From the NCBI GenBank assembly GCA_947625995.1, contig CANQQN010000075.1:1-8449 (forward strand): DNA of 8,449 bases. Direction: 5' to 3'. This document shows, in pieces, positions 1-5,896 of the stretch (its first letter is position 1; every line of letters starts with the position of its first letter). This DNA is from an uncultured Lachnospiraceae bacterium. Its GTDB lineage: Bacteria; Bacillota; Clostridia; Lachnospirales; Lachnospiraceae. A model generated the notes under the pieces. That model ran no database searches. It was not told the origin of the DNA and saw nothing but the letters and a program-made list of their open reading frames with translations. The position numbers and the translations under genes are program-made.

Positions 1-31
1 CTTTTTTAAACCTTATTACAATCATACACTA

Positions 32-2527
32 CTATAATACCAATCTGAAGCTTGACAAAATCGCAATCACTTCCTGCTCTTCTTCAGGAGTAAATTTCCC
101 ATCAGGAGCTTTTGCATAAAAAGCCGTATCTGCATAATAATCAAAATATACACAGTTGTAGTAATTCGCTCTGGCATCTCTTATGCCTATTCCGTCCTGT
201 AAGCCAACTCTAGATTCAGGCATTAAGGCATAAAAAACATCCCCATCATCAATTTCTTTCATAGGTTCTTCATCTAACATGTAATCCCAACCGGTTACTT
301 TCCCCTGTGCAACCACAAAATTTCCCAGATATGAAAAATCGGAATCATGCGTATATCCCACTGGAACAAAAGGGGAATCTGCTACCTTTGTAATTTCAAC
401 ATAGTATGCCTCACGCCCAGAATATTCATAATTCCACCTTGGATTAAATACAAATATGATTTCTACTCCCCGACCATTCTTGAGAGTAACAAATTCATCG
501 TCTGCGGTATTTCCATTTTCACCATAGATTTCTTCCTCTACGATCGTCCAATTGTCCGAATAATCAAATTGATAAACCGGATAATCAGTCATAGTTTCAT
601 GGGCATATCTGGTTGTATATGTATGGTTTAATTCCACTGTAGTCTGTGGCTCTTCTGGTTCTGTAAAATCCGGCGGCCGATCCGTTTCCTCCTCCTGCTG
701 ATCAGCCGGTTCTTCAGAAACTTCCGGTTCTTCTGTGGGAGGAGCTTCTCCTTCAACATAAGTACACGCATCCACACGTTTTGATGTGCCGTCAGGATCA
801 GTTTCATAATGCCGTCCAAACCGAAACGGCGCATTCTCATCTGTAATGATTTCCCACTCTGCGGAAATACCCAGCGCTCTGATTAAAGATAAATTATCAT
901 CATCCCCGCACACAGATAATGTAATAGTCGGGAAACAGATAGACACATCAAAACATGTCATCTGTGTCAACCGTTTCTTGACATTTACCTTTGCCATTAC
1001 TCCTACATCCGCTTCTACATCAATAAAATCATATTCAGACAGTATAACAAGCGCCGGTTCCAAACGCAACTTGCCGTCCGCTTCCAGATCACACTCAATC
1101 GCAGGTTCCTCTATGGCAACATCATGCTTAAAATTACGGACTCCTTTTCCTTTCTCATACCTGACGGCAAACTGAACGGGCACTTCCGCTTCCAACGAAA
1201 TACTCCCCTGTAACGATATAACAAGAAAAAGCCGAACCTTTACTCCCACTACACCATTTCCCAACGGTATCGGTGTCTCACAAAGCATTATTTTTTCTGC
1301 TGCCTTTTTATCTTTTTCACGCTCATACTCAAAGCCCCAGTTTACCGCCATATGGGAATCCAACTCCACATCCGCATATTCTAGCCCTGATAACCACTTA
1401 AATTTTATCTGGGATGTAACGGCAATCTTATCAATATCAAGCTCACCATTATAGTAGCTTTTTTCATCAATCTCTACATGGTTCACCTCATAGCTAAGTC
1501 CGGTGGTATGATCGGTCAGCGTAATCGTCAGGATATTATTTTTAACTCCCATATCCGTGGAAAGCCCGATCTTAAATCCCTTGCTTTTTATTTTAGCCAT
1601 TGGAATGGCAGAATAACCGGTTGAGACAGGATTTGCTTTATATGTATCTGCCTGCGCCATATAACCGTGATTGCCAACCCCATAATATCGAATAATATCA
1701 TCTGCGGTGATCTCCCTCACATCAGAAACGGCAAGGGATTCTATCACCTCTTCCGGCTGGACAGGACTTAGCGATAACAGACCGCTCTCATCTAAATTTT
1801 CCACTCGCATAGCCTGTTTCAATCCGCTGTTCGCCTGCTCAAAAACAAGTATCGTTCCCTGTGAGATAGAAGCCAAGGTATCTGCATCTACCGTTATTTC
1901 CGAATTATCTTCATTTCGCTGCAAAATCGCTTCCGGCGGCAATTCCACGACTCCATCCTGATATTCCACCCTTGAAATATCATCCGGAGAAAATGTCCCG
2001 AAATATAATTCTTTAAGCTTTCCAAGAATATCTTCACATTCATCTTTTGTAAAACCCTTCGCCTGCTGCTCTTCATTTACAAGGTGATAGTCTGCCGCCA
2101 GCCGAAAATAGGCATCATCTGATATCTCTTCTTCCTGATCCAGACAAATCTGTATTTTATTTTCTCCGATGGTTTTCATTGCCGTGATCCCGATAAATTC
2201 TCCGGTGGCATATTTATTTCCGTCAAAATCAGAAGCTGTATTGATCACTTCCCACTCTGCTGCGGATTGTACATACGAAAAATTAGCATTGTTTTCATCT
2301 ACATCTGAAAAATATGGCGTTTCGTTCTCATATTCTGTCATTCCAAACTGTTCGCACAGCATTTTCAGCCATTCAAAACGGGTAACATCACCTTCTTTAT
2401 GTGATTCCGTTGGGTTATGATTCTTTGCATGTGGATTTTTCCCGAAAAGAAAGATCCCCACACCCGTACAAACCGAAAGGACTGCTATTATGATCAGCAC
2501 TGCCGCCAGTATCTTTTTCTTACGCAT
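32..2527 (-). CDS. Membrane-anchored SLH-like envelope protein
   Basis: Large exported protein of 831 residues, predicted to sit on the outside of the membrane. Residues 6-28 form one hydrophobic helix after a lysine-rich start, which fits a signal anchor. The only cysteine there follows valine, so a lipobox is unlikely. Residues 47-121 resemble an S-layer homology repeat (TRFEWLKML at the start, PYFSDVD in the middle, a closing FIGITAMKTIG helix), and 133-177 look like a second, weaker one. A beta-rich middle section follows, then a Pro/Glu linker at about 593-631 and a separate C-terminal domain at about 649-831 rich in Tyr and Phe. I chose the ATG at 2527 because GGAG lies 9 nt before it. 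An ATG five codons upstream (2542) has only a weak, too-close AGAGA. It is the last gene of a three-gene operon, 28-43 bp after the lipoprotein gene. The SLH repeats suggest binding to wall polymer. The function is unknown. Confidence 0.85.
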   Translation of the reverse strand: MRKKKILAAVLIIIAVLSVCTGVGIFLFGKNPHAKNHNPTESHKEGDVTRFEWLKMLCEQFGMTEYENETPYFSDVDENNANFSYVQSAAEWEVINTASDFDGNKYATGEFIGITAMKTIGENKIQICLDQEEEISDDAYFRLAADYHLVNEEQQAKGFTKDECEDILGKLKELYFGTFSPDDISRVEYQDGVVELPPEAILQRNEDNSEITVDADTLASISQGTILVFEQANSGLKQAMRVENLDESGLLSLSPVQPEEVIESLAVSDVREITADDIIRYYGVGNHGYMAQADTYKANPVSTGYSAIPMAKIKSKGFKIGLSTDMGVKNNILTITLTDHTTGLSYEVNHVEIDEKSYYNGELDIDKIAVTSQIKFKWLSGLEYADVELDSHMAVNWGFEYEREKDKKAAEKIMLCETPIPLGNGVVGVKVRLFLVISLQGSISLEAEVPVQFAVRYEKGKGVRNFKHDVAIEEPAIECDLEADGKLRLEPALVILSEYDFIDVEADVGVMAKVNVKKRLTQMTCFDVSICFPTITLSVCGDDDNLSLIRALGISAEWEIITDENAPFRFGRHYETDPDGTSKRVDACTYVEGEAPPTEEPEVSEEPADQQEEETDRPPDFTEPEEPQTTVELNHTYTTRYAHETMTDYPVYQFDYSDNWTIVEEEIYGENGNTADDEFVTLKNGRGVEIIFVFNPRWNYEYSGREAYYVEITKVADSPFVPVGYTHDSDFSYLGNFVVAQGKVTGWDYMLDEEPMKEIDDGDVFYALMPESRVGLQDGIGIRDARANYYNCVYFDYYADTAFYAKAPDGKFTPEEEQEVIAILSSFRLVL

Positions 2528-2570
2528 ATTTGTTGTCTCCATTTATCTCTTTGCACCAGTTCATCTTTTG

Positions 2571-3857
2571 CTACTTTTTCACTGCAAAAGAGTTCCCCAT
2601 TTGTCCGCTGCCCCTAATTTCGCCTTCATCCACATACAGAATTGCAGAAATATCCATTTTTTCCCAATCATTTCCGGATTCTTCTATCCAACTGCCGGCG
2701 CTTAAATACATCTGTAATGTTGACATGTCAATTTTCCCTGACACGTTGTAGCTTCCGGCCTCTTCCGAACCCATTGATGGCTTATAACTGTAAACTCCTG
2801 TTACCGTACCATCTTCATCAACTTTGGAAATGTTTAATGTTGCGCTTCCGCCAAATGGAACGTCATCATACGTCCCTGTCCATTCTCCTTCTATATCCAC
2901 GGAAATTGCCTGTGCCGAAATTGTGAGCGGCTGAACATCCCATGTCTCCCCATAATAATAGGGAACGGTTACGTCAAAATCAAATACCGCATGGGGTTTT
3001 GTGACTGTAAAACCGCATTGATATGTCTGATAACATCCTTTTTGCGATGTTTCCTGATTTTCAATGACAAAATCAGATATTTCATCCTTATCCAGCGATA
3101 TGGTCTGAGATGCAGCATCATTAACGATTGAAAAAACACCTCCCAGATCATCTGTTGTCTGTCCAAATGTAATCTCCTGCTTCATGATTTCTTCAATCAA
3201 ATTGTCCTCTGTCACATCCAATGCTTTGTCAGGTTTGACCGTGGCTGTGAATTTTTCACTTTCTGATACAGAATCTACAACCCATTCATCATCAAATGTA
3301 TAATTTACGATCAATTGCCCTTTGGCTTCCTCCACTGCATCATCCAGAGTCAGTGTGACTGTAACCGTATCTGTCAGTCCCTTCAAATCCGTATCCTGCT
3401 TATCAACGGAAACCTTTTTCACAGCATTTTTTGTAATATCCCAGCTTTCCCCATCTACTTTAAAAGATTTACCGTTTAATGAATCAACAATTTTCTCTTT
3501 TGCAATTCCTTTTAACGGTGTTATCCTCCATTGACTTTCATCGCTGACTGTAACATCCTCAAGCATCCATCCGTTTTTATCATAAAGCCCATAGGAAAGA
3601 GCAACACTCTTTTCGCAGGAAACTTCTGAATCCTCCACGGTCACTGTACACCAGACAGTATCACGTCTTTGAGCTTTGTCTGTCTGCCGGTCGTCAATAA
3701 CAACTTTGTCAATTTTTTCTCCGTCCTTCAAAAAATCGGATTTTGAGTAGGCTTCCAAATCAGACTGTATCTTTTTTTCATTTGCAACGCTGGTGCAGCC
3801 TGTCAGCAGGAACATCATGATTATGGTAACTACCGTGACTAAATATGTTTTTTTCAT
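2571..3857 (-). CDS. Lipoprotein with repeated beta domains
   Basis: Secreted lipoprotein of 428 residues. The N terminus has two lysines, a hydrophobic stretch and the lipobox LTGC with the lipidated cysteine at 21, so it should be tethered to the outer face of the membrane. The mature part appears to hold three related units at about 27-115, 119-210 and 216-315. Each has an opening helix or short polar stretch followed by beta strands (for example TVTVTLTLDD and FDFDVTVPYYYG) and a closing W-V/D-V type strand. A distinct C-terminal beta domain at about 322-428 begins IEGEWTGTYDD, a pattern typical of small beta-barrel or lipocalin-like secreted modules. AAAGGA lies 7 nt before the ATG. It sits between the zinc-ribbon membrane protein and the SLH protein on the same strand, so it probably shares their transcript. 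No enzyme motif is seen. A binding or scaffolding role is possible but is inference. Confidence 0.88.
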   Translation of the reverse strand: MKKTYLVTVVTIIMMFLLTGCTSVANEKKIQSDLEAYSKSDFLKDGEKIDKVVIDDRQTDKAQRRDTVWCTVTVEDSEVSCEKSVALSYGLYDKNGWMLEDVTVSDESQWRITPLKGIAKEKIVDSLNGKSFKVDGESWDITKNAVKKVSVDKQDTDLKGLTDTVTVTLTLDDAVEEAKGQLIVNYTFDDEWVVDSVSESEKFTATVKPDKALDVTEDNLIEEIMKQEITFGQTTDDLGGVFSIVNDAASQTISLDKDEISDFVIENQETSQKGCYQTYQCGFTVTKPHAVFDFDVTVPYYYGETWDVQPLTISAQAISVDIEGEWTGTYDDVPFGGSATLNISKVDEDGTVTGVYSYKPSMGSEEAGSYNVSGKIDMSTLQMYLSAGSWIEESGNDWEKMDISAILYVDEGEIRGSGQMGNSFAVKK

Positions 3858-3873
3858 TTCTTTTTCCTTTCTC

Positions 3874-4017
3874 TTAATTGTATTTGTTCTTTCTTGTTAA
3901 TAAGGTGCCTGCGTAATTTCCGTCCTTGCCATATACCTCTTTTGCCTCAACTTCTTCCATTTCTTCATGAGCCAATATACTGCACACAAGCCAGATAATT
4001 GATTGACTATCTTTCTC
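3874..4017 (-). other. Gap with open in-frame tail
   Basis: This is the 160-bp gap between the zinc-ribbon gene and the lipoprotein gene. Directly after the TGA of the zinc-ribbon gene the same frame stays open for 47 codons and ends in TAA at 3874-3876. The encoded stretch is Glu/Lys-rich in its second half. An ATG at 3960 would give a 28-residue peptide, but no ribosome-binding site precedes it. It may be the former C terminus of the zinc-ribbon protein cut off by a stop codon, a gene remnant, or chance. I see no terminator hairpin here, so the operon probably reads through. Confidence 0.3.
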
Positions 4018-4575
4018 TCATTCTTTCGTTTTCTTCGTATTTAAAATAACATAACGAACCCAATAAAATGTAAAGACTATCCACCCTAAAAACAGCGAAA
4101 CAAAAACTCTGAAAAGCCATTTACCGATTATATCCATTATTGTAGCGTATTTTGGAGGAATGATATCCTCCATTAAAATGATGGCAAACGGAATTGAAAA
4201 CAACATATATGCAAATAAAATCATTGCAATAATAAAGAAGAATACTTCAATAATATTTCTGCAGCGGCCAATTTCCTGAAATATGACTCCTTCATAAAAC
4301 ACGTATGCAAATGTAACGAACACAATAAGAAGTCCAATGATTCCCGGTTTCATAAATTCTTTTTTATCTTTAAACCTTGCGCCTTGCTGCTTTTGCATTT
4401 GCCGATATTTTTTGTGTTCCTCTTTAAGGTTTTTGTTCCCGCAGGAAACACAGATAACCCTGCCTTTATTGTCCTTCACCGCGCATTGTCTGCAAATGCC
4501 TACGCCGCACTGCGCGCACACAGCCACGGCCGCTTTTCCTTCATGGTAATAACATCCGTTTACTTTTACGCTCAT
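4018..4575 (-). CDS. B-box/zinc-ribbon three-helix membrane protein
   Basis: Membrane protein of 185 residues with an N-terminal zinc-binding head. Residues 8-45 carry C8, H11, C20, C23, C28, C31, C42 and C45. The spacing C-x2-H, C-x2-C, C-x2-C, C-x2-C is that of B-box-type zinc fingers found at the start of many bacterial small membrane proteins, where they bind two metal ions. A basic stretch (about 50-75) links it to hydrophobic helices at about 77-97, 108-134 and 150-178, and the tail is lysine-rich. A very good ribosome-binding site, GGGAGG, lies 7 nt before the ATG. It is the first gene of the operon and is preceded by a clear promoter flanked by direct repeats. The head is probably cytoplasmic and could recruit or sense a partner, but no function is established. 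No catalytic motif is present. Confidence 0.87.
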   Translation of the reverse strand: MSVKVNGCYYHEGKAAVAVCAQCGVGICRQCAVKDNKGRVICVSCGNKNLKEEHKKYRQMQKQQGARFKDKKEFMKPGIIGLLIVFVTFAYVFYEGVIFQEIGRCRNIIEVFFFIIAMILFAYMLFSIPFAIILMEDIIPPKYATIMDIIGKWLFRVFVSLFLGWIVFTFYWVRYVILNTKKTKE

Positions 4576-4600
4576 CCGTTTTCCTCCCGCTTCGTAATTT

Positions 4601-4621
4601 TGTTTCCTTATATCCGAAACA
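4601..4621. repeat. Inverted repeat in operon leader
   Basis: Arms TGTTTC and GAAACA (6 bp, perfect) flank a 9-nt centre in the untranslated leader of the zinc-ribbon operon, between the promoter and the ribosome-binding site. It could be an RNA hairpin or a protein site. The arms are short enough for chance. Confidence 0.35.
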
Positions 4622-4640
4622 TTGTTTATTTAATTTTTTC

Positions 4641-4659
4641 AAAAACTTCATCTTTAGAA
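4641..4659. repeat. 19-bp direct repeat, copy 1 (putative operator)
   Basis: AAAAACTTCATCTTTAGAA, identical to the copy at 4692-4710, 51 bp apart start to start (about five helical turns). With its flanking base this copy contains a small dyad, ACTTC-7-GAAGT. It lies just downstream of the -10 box of the minus-strand operon promoter, over the expected start of transcription, where a bound protein would block initiation. It is the likely site of the neighbouring XRE regulator (inference). Confidence 0.65.
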
Positions 4660-4661
4660 GT

Positions 4662-4690
4662 ATATTATCACAAACTTGTACTAACATCAA
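4662..4690 (-). promoter_or_regulatory. Promoter of the zinc-ribbon operon
   Basis: Read on the minus strand: -35 TTGATG (4685-4690), a 17-nt spacer, then -10 TAATAT (4662-4667) preceded by TGA, which gives an extended -10. This is a near-consensus housekeeping sigma promoter. It is bracketed by the two 19-bp repeats, one starting 1 bp beyond the -35 and the other ending 2 bp from the -10. Confidence 0.75.
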
Positions 4691-4691
4691 T

Positions 4692-4710
4692 AAAAACTTC
4701 ATCTTTAGAA
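4692..4710. repeat. 19-bp direct repeat, copy 2 (putative operator)
   Basis: Exact second copy of AAAAACTTCATCTTTAGAA. It lies immediately upstream of the -35 of the operon promoter and ends 12 bp before the ATG of the XRE gene, so a protein bound here could affect both divergent genes. Only the left half of the dyad is kept exactly; the right half reads GAAAG instead of GAAGT. Confidence 0.65.
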
Positions 4711-4722
4711 AGTTGGCTGTCT

Positions 4723-4986
4723 ATGAAAATTTATTGGAATGGGAAGTCAAAAAACATTATCGGAGCAAAAATTAAGAAATTAAGAAAAAATGCCGGCCTG
4801 ACACAAAAAGCGCTTGCGGAAAAGCTACAACTAGAAGGGCAGGAATTTTCTGATCTGACAATTTTACGAATTGAACAGGGTACCCGGTTTGTTCCCGATT
4901 ACGAAGTTGCCGTTCTGGCGGATTTCTTTGGAGTTACCACAGATGAGTTGTTAAAAGGCAACATTGAAAATGATTCTATACACTAA
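4723..4986 (+). CDS. XRE-family HTH transcriptional regulator
   Basis: DNA-binding protein of 87 residues consisting of little more than one Cro/CI-type helix-turn-helix domain. Residues 12-24 form the first helix (IIGAKIKKLRKNA), LTQKALAEKL at 26-35 is helix 2, SDLTILRIEQGTR at 43-55 is the recognition helix region with the typical RIEQG turn, and VPDYEVAVLADFFGVTTDELL at 57-77 closes the domain. No metabolite-binding or dimerisation domain follows. The frame is open far upstream, but that part lies antisense to the zinc-ribbon gene and is not credible. The ATG at 4723 starts just before the conserved domain. No clear ribosome-binding site precedes it, so translation may be weak or the mRNA nearly leaderless. 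It is divergent from the zinc-ribbon operon, and paired 19-bp repeats lie between them, so it is probably a self-limiting repressor of that operon (inference). Confidence 0.88.
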   Translation: MKIYWNGKSKNIIGAKIKKLRKNAGLTQKALAEKLQLEGQEFSDLTILRIEQGTRFVPDYEVAVLADFFGVTTDELLKGNIENDSIH

Positions 4987-5070
4987 AAACAGCGCAGCAA
5001 TGATTTTTACATTGCATACGCTGTTTTGTTCTTTTAAGTCAGCTTTCAAAAATAAAAATGTGATCCGCAT
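4951..5070 (-). CDS. Small ORF of a structured short transcript
   Basis: 39-codon ORF, peptide unrecognised. It begins MRITFLFLKADLKEQN and has a hydrophobic stretch IIAALFLVYRIIF near the end. The ATG at 5070 has a good ribosome-binding site, with GGGGTGA ending 5 nt upstream, and a promoter and hairpin-rich leader precede it. However, the ORF runs through the terminator hairpin at 4986-5035 and overlaps the end of the XRE gene antisense, so a terminated transcript would end before the stop codon. That suggests a decayed or truncated gene, a leader without a functional product, or an error in my choice of frame. The arrangement recalls small hydrophobic toxin genes of Bacillota, but I cannot confirm the family. 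Confidence 0.3.
   Translation of the reverse strand: MRITFLFLKADLKEQNSVCNVKIIAALFLVYRIIFNVAF
4986..5035 (+). terminator. Bidirectional intrinsic terminator
   Basis: Hairpin with outer arms AAAACAGCG (4986-4994) and CGCTGTTTT (5019-5027), a small internal mismatch, inner arms GCAATG (4997-5002) and CATTGC (5010-5015), and a 7-nt loop. On the plus strand it follows the stop codon of the XRE gene and ends in a T-rich tract. On the minus strand the arm is followed by five T, so it should also stop the short transcription unit coming from about 5140. Confidence 0.8.
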
Positions 5071-5138
5071 AAGCCTCACCCCTTTCGAGGGATTAGCCAA
5101 CCGCCTGCCGCTTTGCAGTGCCTCTTGTCCAATAAAGG
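5071..5138 (-). ncRNA. Hairpin-rich leader of short transcript
   Basis: On the minus strand the stretch between promoter and ATG holds three compact hairpins: GTCC-TTTATT-GGAC (about 5126-5139), CTGC-AAAGCG-GCAG (about 5104-5117) and CCCT-CGAA-AGGG (about 5080-5091). The last runs into the ribosome-binding site and could control access to it. The full transcript to the terminator would be about 150 nt. The leader is more ordered than the ORF it serves, so the RNA itself may be the functional part (inference). Confidence 0.4.
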
Positions 5139-5141
5139 ACT

Positions 5142-5168
5142 GTTATATTCGCCCGACTGTTCTGTCAA
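5142..5168 (-). promoter_or_regulatory. Promoter of short minus-strand transcript
   Basis: Minus strand: a perfect -35 TTGACA (5163-5168) and -10 TATAAC (5142-5147) with a 15-nt spacer. The spacer is shorter than the usual 17, which could lower activity, but both boxes are good and the leader hairpins begin where the transcript should start. Confidence 0.5.
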
Positions 5169-5170
5169 TC

Positions 5171-5285
5171 TGATTCAAACTGTATCGATTAGAAGTTACA
5201 AGTATTCATTGGCAACTTTTTCACAGGCGATTTTTCATTGCATCTTTATCATTCACAAATACCTTCTCTGCCTTATTTAAAATAT
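5171..5285. other. A+T-rich spacer, nothing recognised
   Basis: A+T-rich stretch between the short transcript promoter and the stop codon of the DUF2284 gene. I see no convincing gene, no G+C-rich terminator hairpin for the DUF2284 gene and no RNA gene. This is about where base composition shifts from the A+T-rich left block to the G+C-richer right block. Confidence 0.5.
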
Positions 5286-5825
5286 TTAATACAGTACTGC
5301 CGCAAAATATGTTACGGTATTCTTCCCATTAATGTAATGAATCCCCGCCGTTTCGGCAAGCCGGTTCACCATCACGCCATACCCTTCTATGGGATGAATG
5401 AGGCTTTCCGGAAACCGGCAGGGGGCGTGGGGATATGTACATTTTTCACAGCTTTCGCAGCTTCCGTTTCCAAGGATCATGCAGCTTCCGTACTCTGCTT
5501 TCCACAGATCCCGTATCTTCAGGCACATCTTCTGGAACCGGTCCTTTCCCTCCATCATGCCTTCAAAATCGTAGGAATCTTCCAGATCATACTTGCCTGT
5601 AAACACGAAAGCCTGTTCAAAGGACCGGCAAAGATCCCTGCACGCTTCATAGGTTCCTGTGGCCGGCGGGCAAACCCACGTCTTCCCATACCTGCCGCAA
5701 TCGTTTCGCCGGCAGATTTCCCTCACCTCGGGATGAAACTCAAAATCTTTCACAGCTACCACCGCCCACTGGTATACCGGAAAAGCTTCGGTGATCTCTT
5801 TGATCATTCTGTTTTTTTCTTTCAC
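5286..5825 (-). CDS. DUF2284 cysteine-rich metal-binding protein
   Basis: Soluble protein of 179 residues matching the DUF2284 family of predicted metal-binding proteins, common in anaerobes and without a defined reaction. Two cysteine clusters are diagnostic: C38-x4-C43-x8-C52 followed by PP and GTYEAC, and C123-x2-C126-x2-C129-x6-C136 ending in CRFP. The pattern suits an iron-sulfur cluster or zinc, and further cysteines lie at 62, 66, 101 and 115. The C-terminal part (HPIEGYGVMVNRLAETAGIHYI) is also typical. I chose the GTG at 5825 because a perfect GGAGG lies 5 nt upstream. A longer reading from 5873 would run through the terminator hairpin and is rejected. The start sits directly behind that terminator, so expression probably depends on read-through from the purD-cohesin unit or on a promoter I cannot see. 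Confidence 0.9.
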   Translation of the reverse strand: MKEKNRMIKEITEAFPVYQWAVVAVKDFEFHPEVREICRRNDCGRYGKTWVCPPATGTYEACRDLCRSFEQAFVFTGKYDLEDSYDFEGMMEGKDRFQKMCLKIRDLWKAEYGSCMILGNGSCESCEKCTYPHAPCRFPESLIHPIEGYGVMVNRLAETAGIHYINGKNTVTYFAAVLY

Positions 5826-5830
5826 ATTAT

Positions 5831-5835
5831 CCTCC
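5831..5835 (-). promoter_or_regulatory. Ribosome-binding site that sets a GTG start
   Basis: GGAGG on the minus strand, 5 nt before the GTG at 5825 and in direct contact with the T-tract of the upstream terminator. It decides the start of the DUF2284 gene in favour of GTG. Confidence 0.8.
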
Positions 5836-5881
5836 AAAAAAGAGGGTGCGCAAAAAACCGGATTTTGCGGCACCCTCTTTT
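5836..5881 (-). terminator. Intrinsic terminator after cohesin gene
   Basis: Strong hairpin with AAAGAGGGTG pairing to CACCCTCTTT and the inner arms CGCAAAA and TTTTGCG, one bulged base and a loop of about 7 nt. It is followed on the minus strand by six T. It lies 15 bp past the stop codon of the cohesin gene. The stem is nearly symmetric, with a T-rich tract on the plus strand too. It abuts the ribosome-binding site of the next gene, so it could act as a partial terminator or attenuator. Confidence 0.85.
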
Positions 5882-5896
5882 GTTCTTACTCTTTCA

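Noticed and set aside
2440..2527. Lipobox in the SLH-like protein
   Set aside because: The residue before the cysteine is valine, not Gly, Ala or Ser, and the hydrophobic stretch continues past it, so a membrane anchor is more likely.
4384..4722. N-terminal extension of the XRE gene
   Set aside because: The frame is open, but it overlaps the zinc-ribbon gene antisense and the promoter region, with no domain and no ribosome-binding site. The HTH domain starts right after the ATG at 4723.
5226..5330. Short minus-strand frame ending in a Lys/Asn-rich peptide after DUF2284
   Set aside because: About 35 codons with no start codon, no ribosome-binding site and partial overlap with DUF2284. Most likely chance in A+T-rich DNA.
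5826..5873. Longer DUF2284 start at 5873
   Set aside because: This would translate the terminator hairpin. The GTG at 5825 with GGAGG is much better placed.
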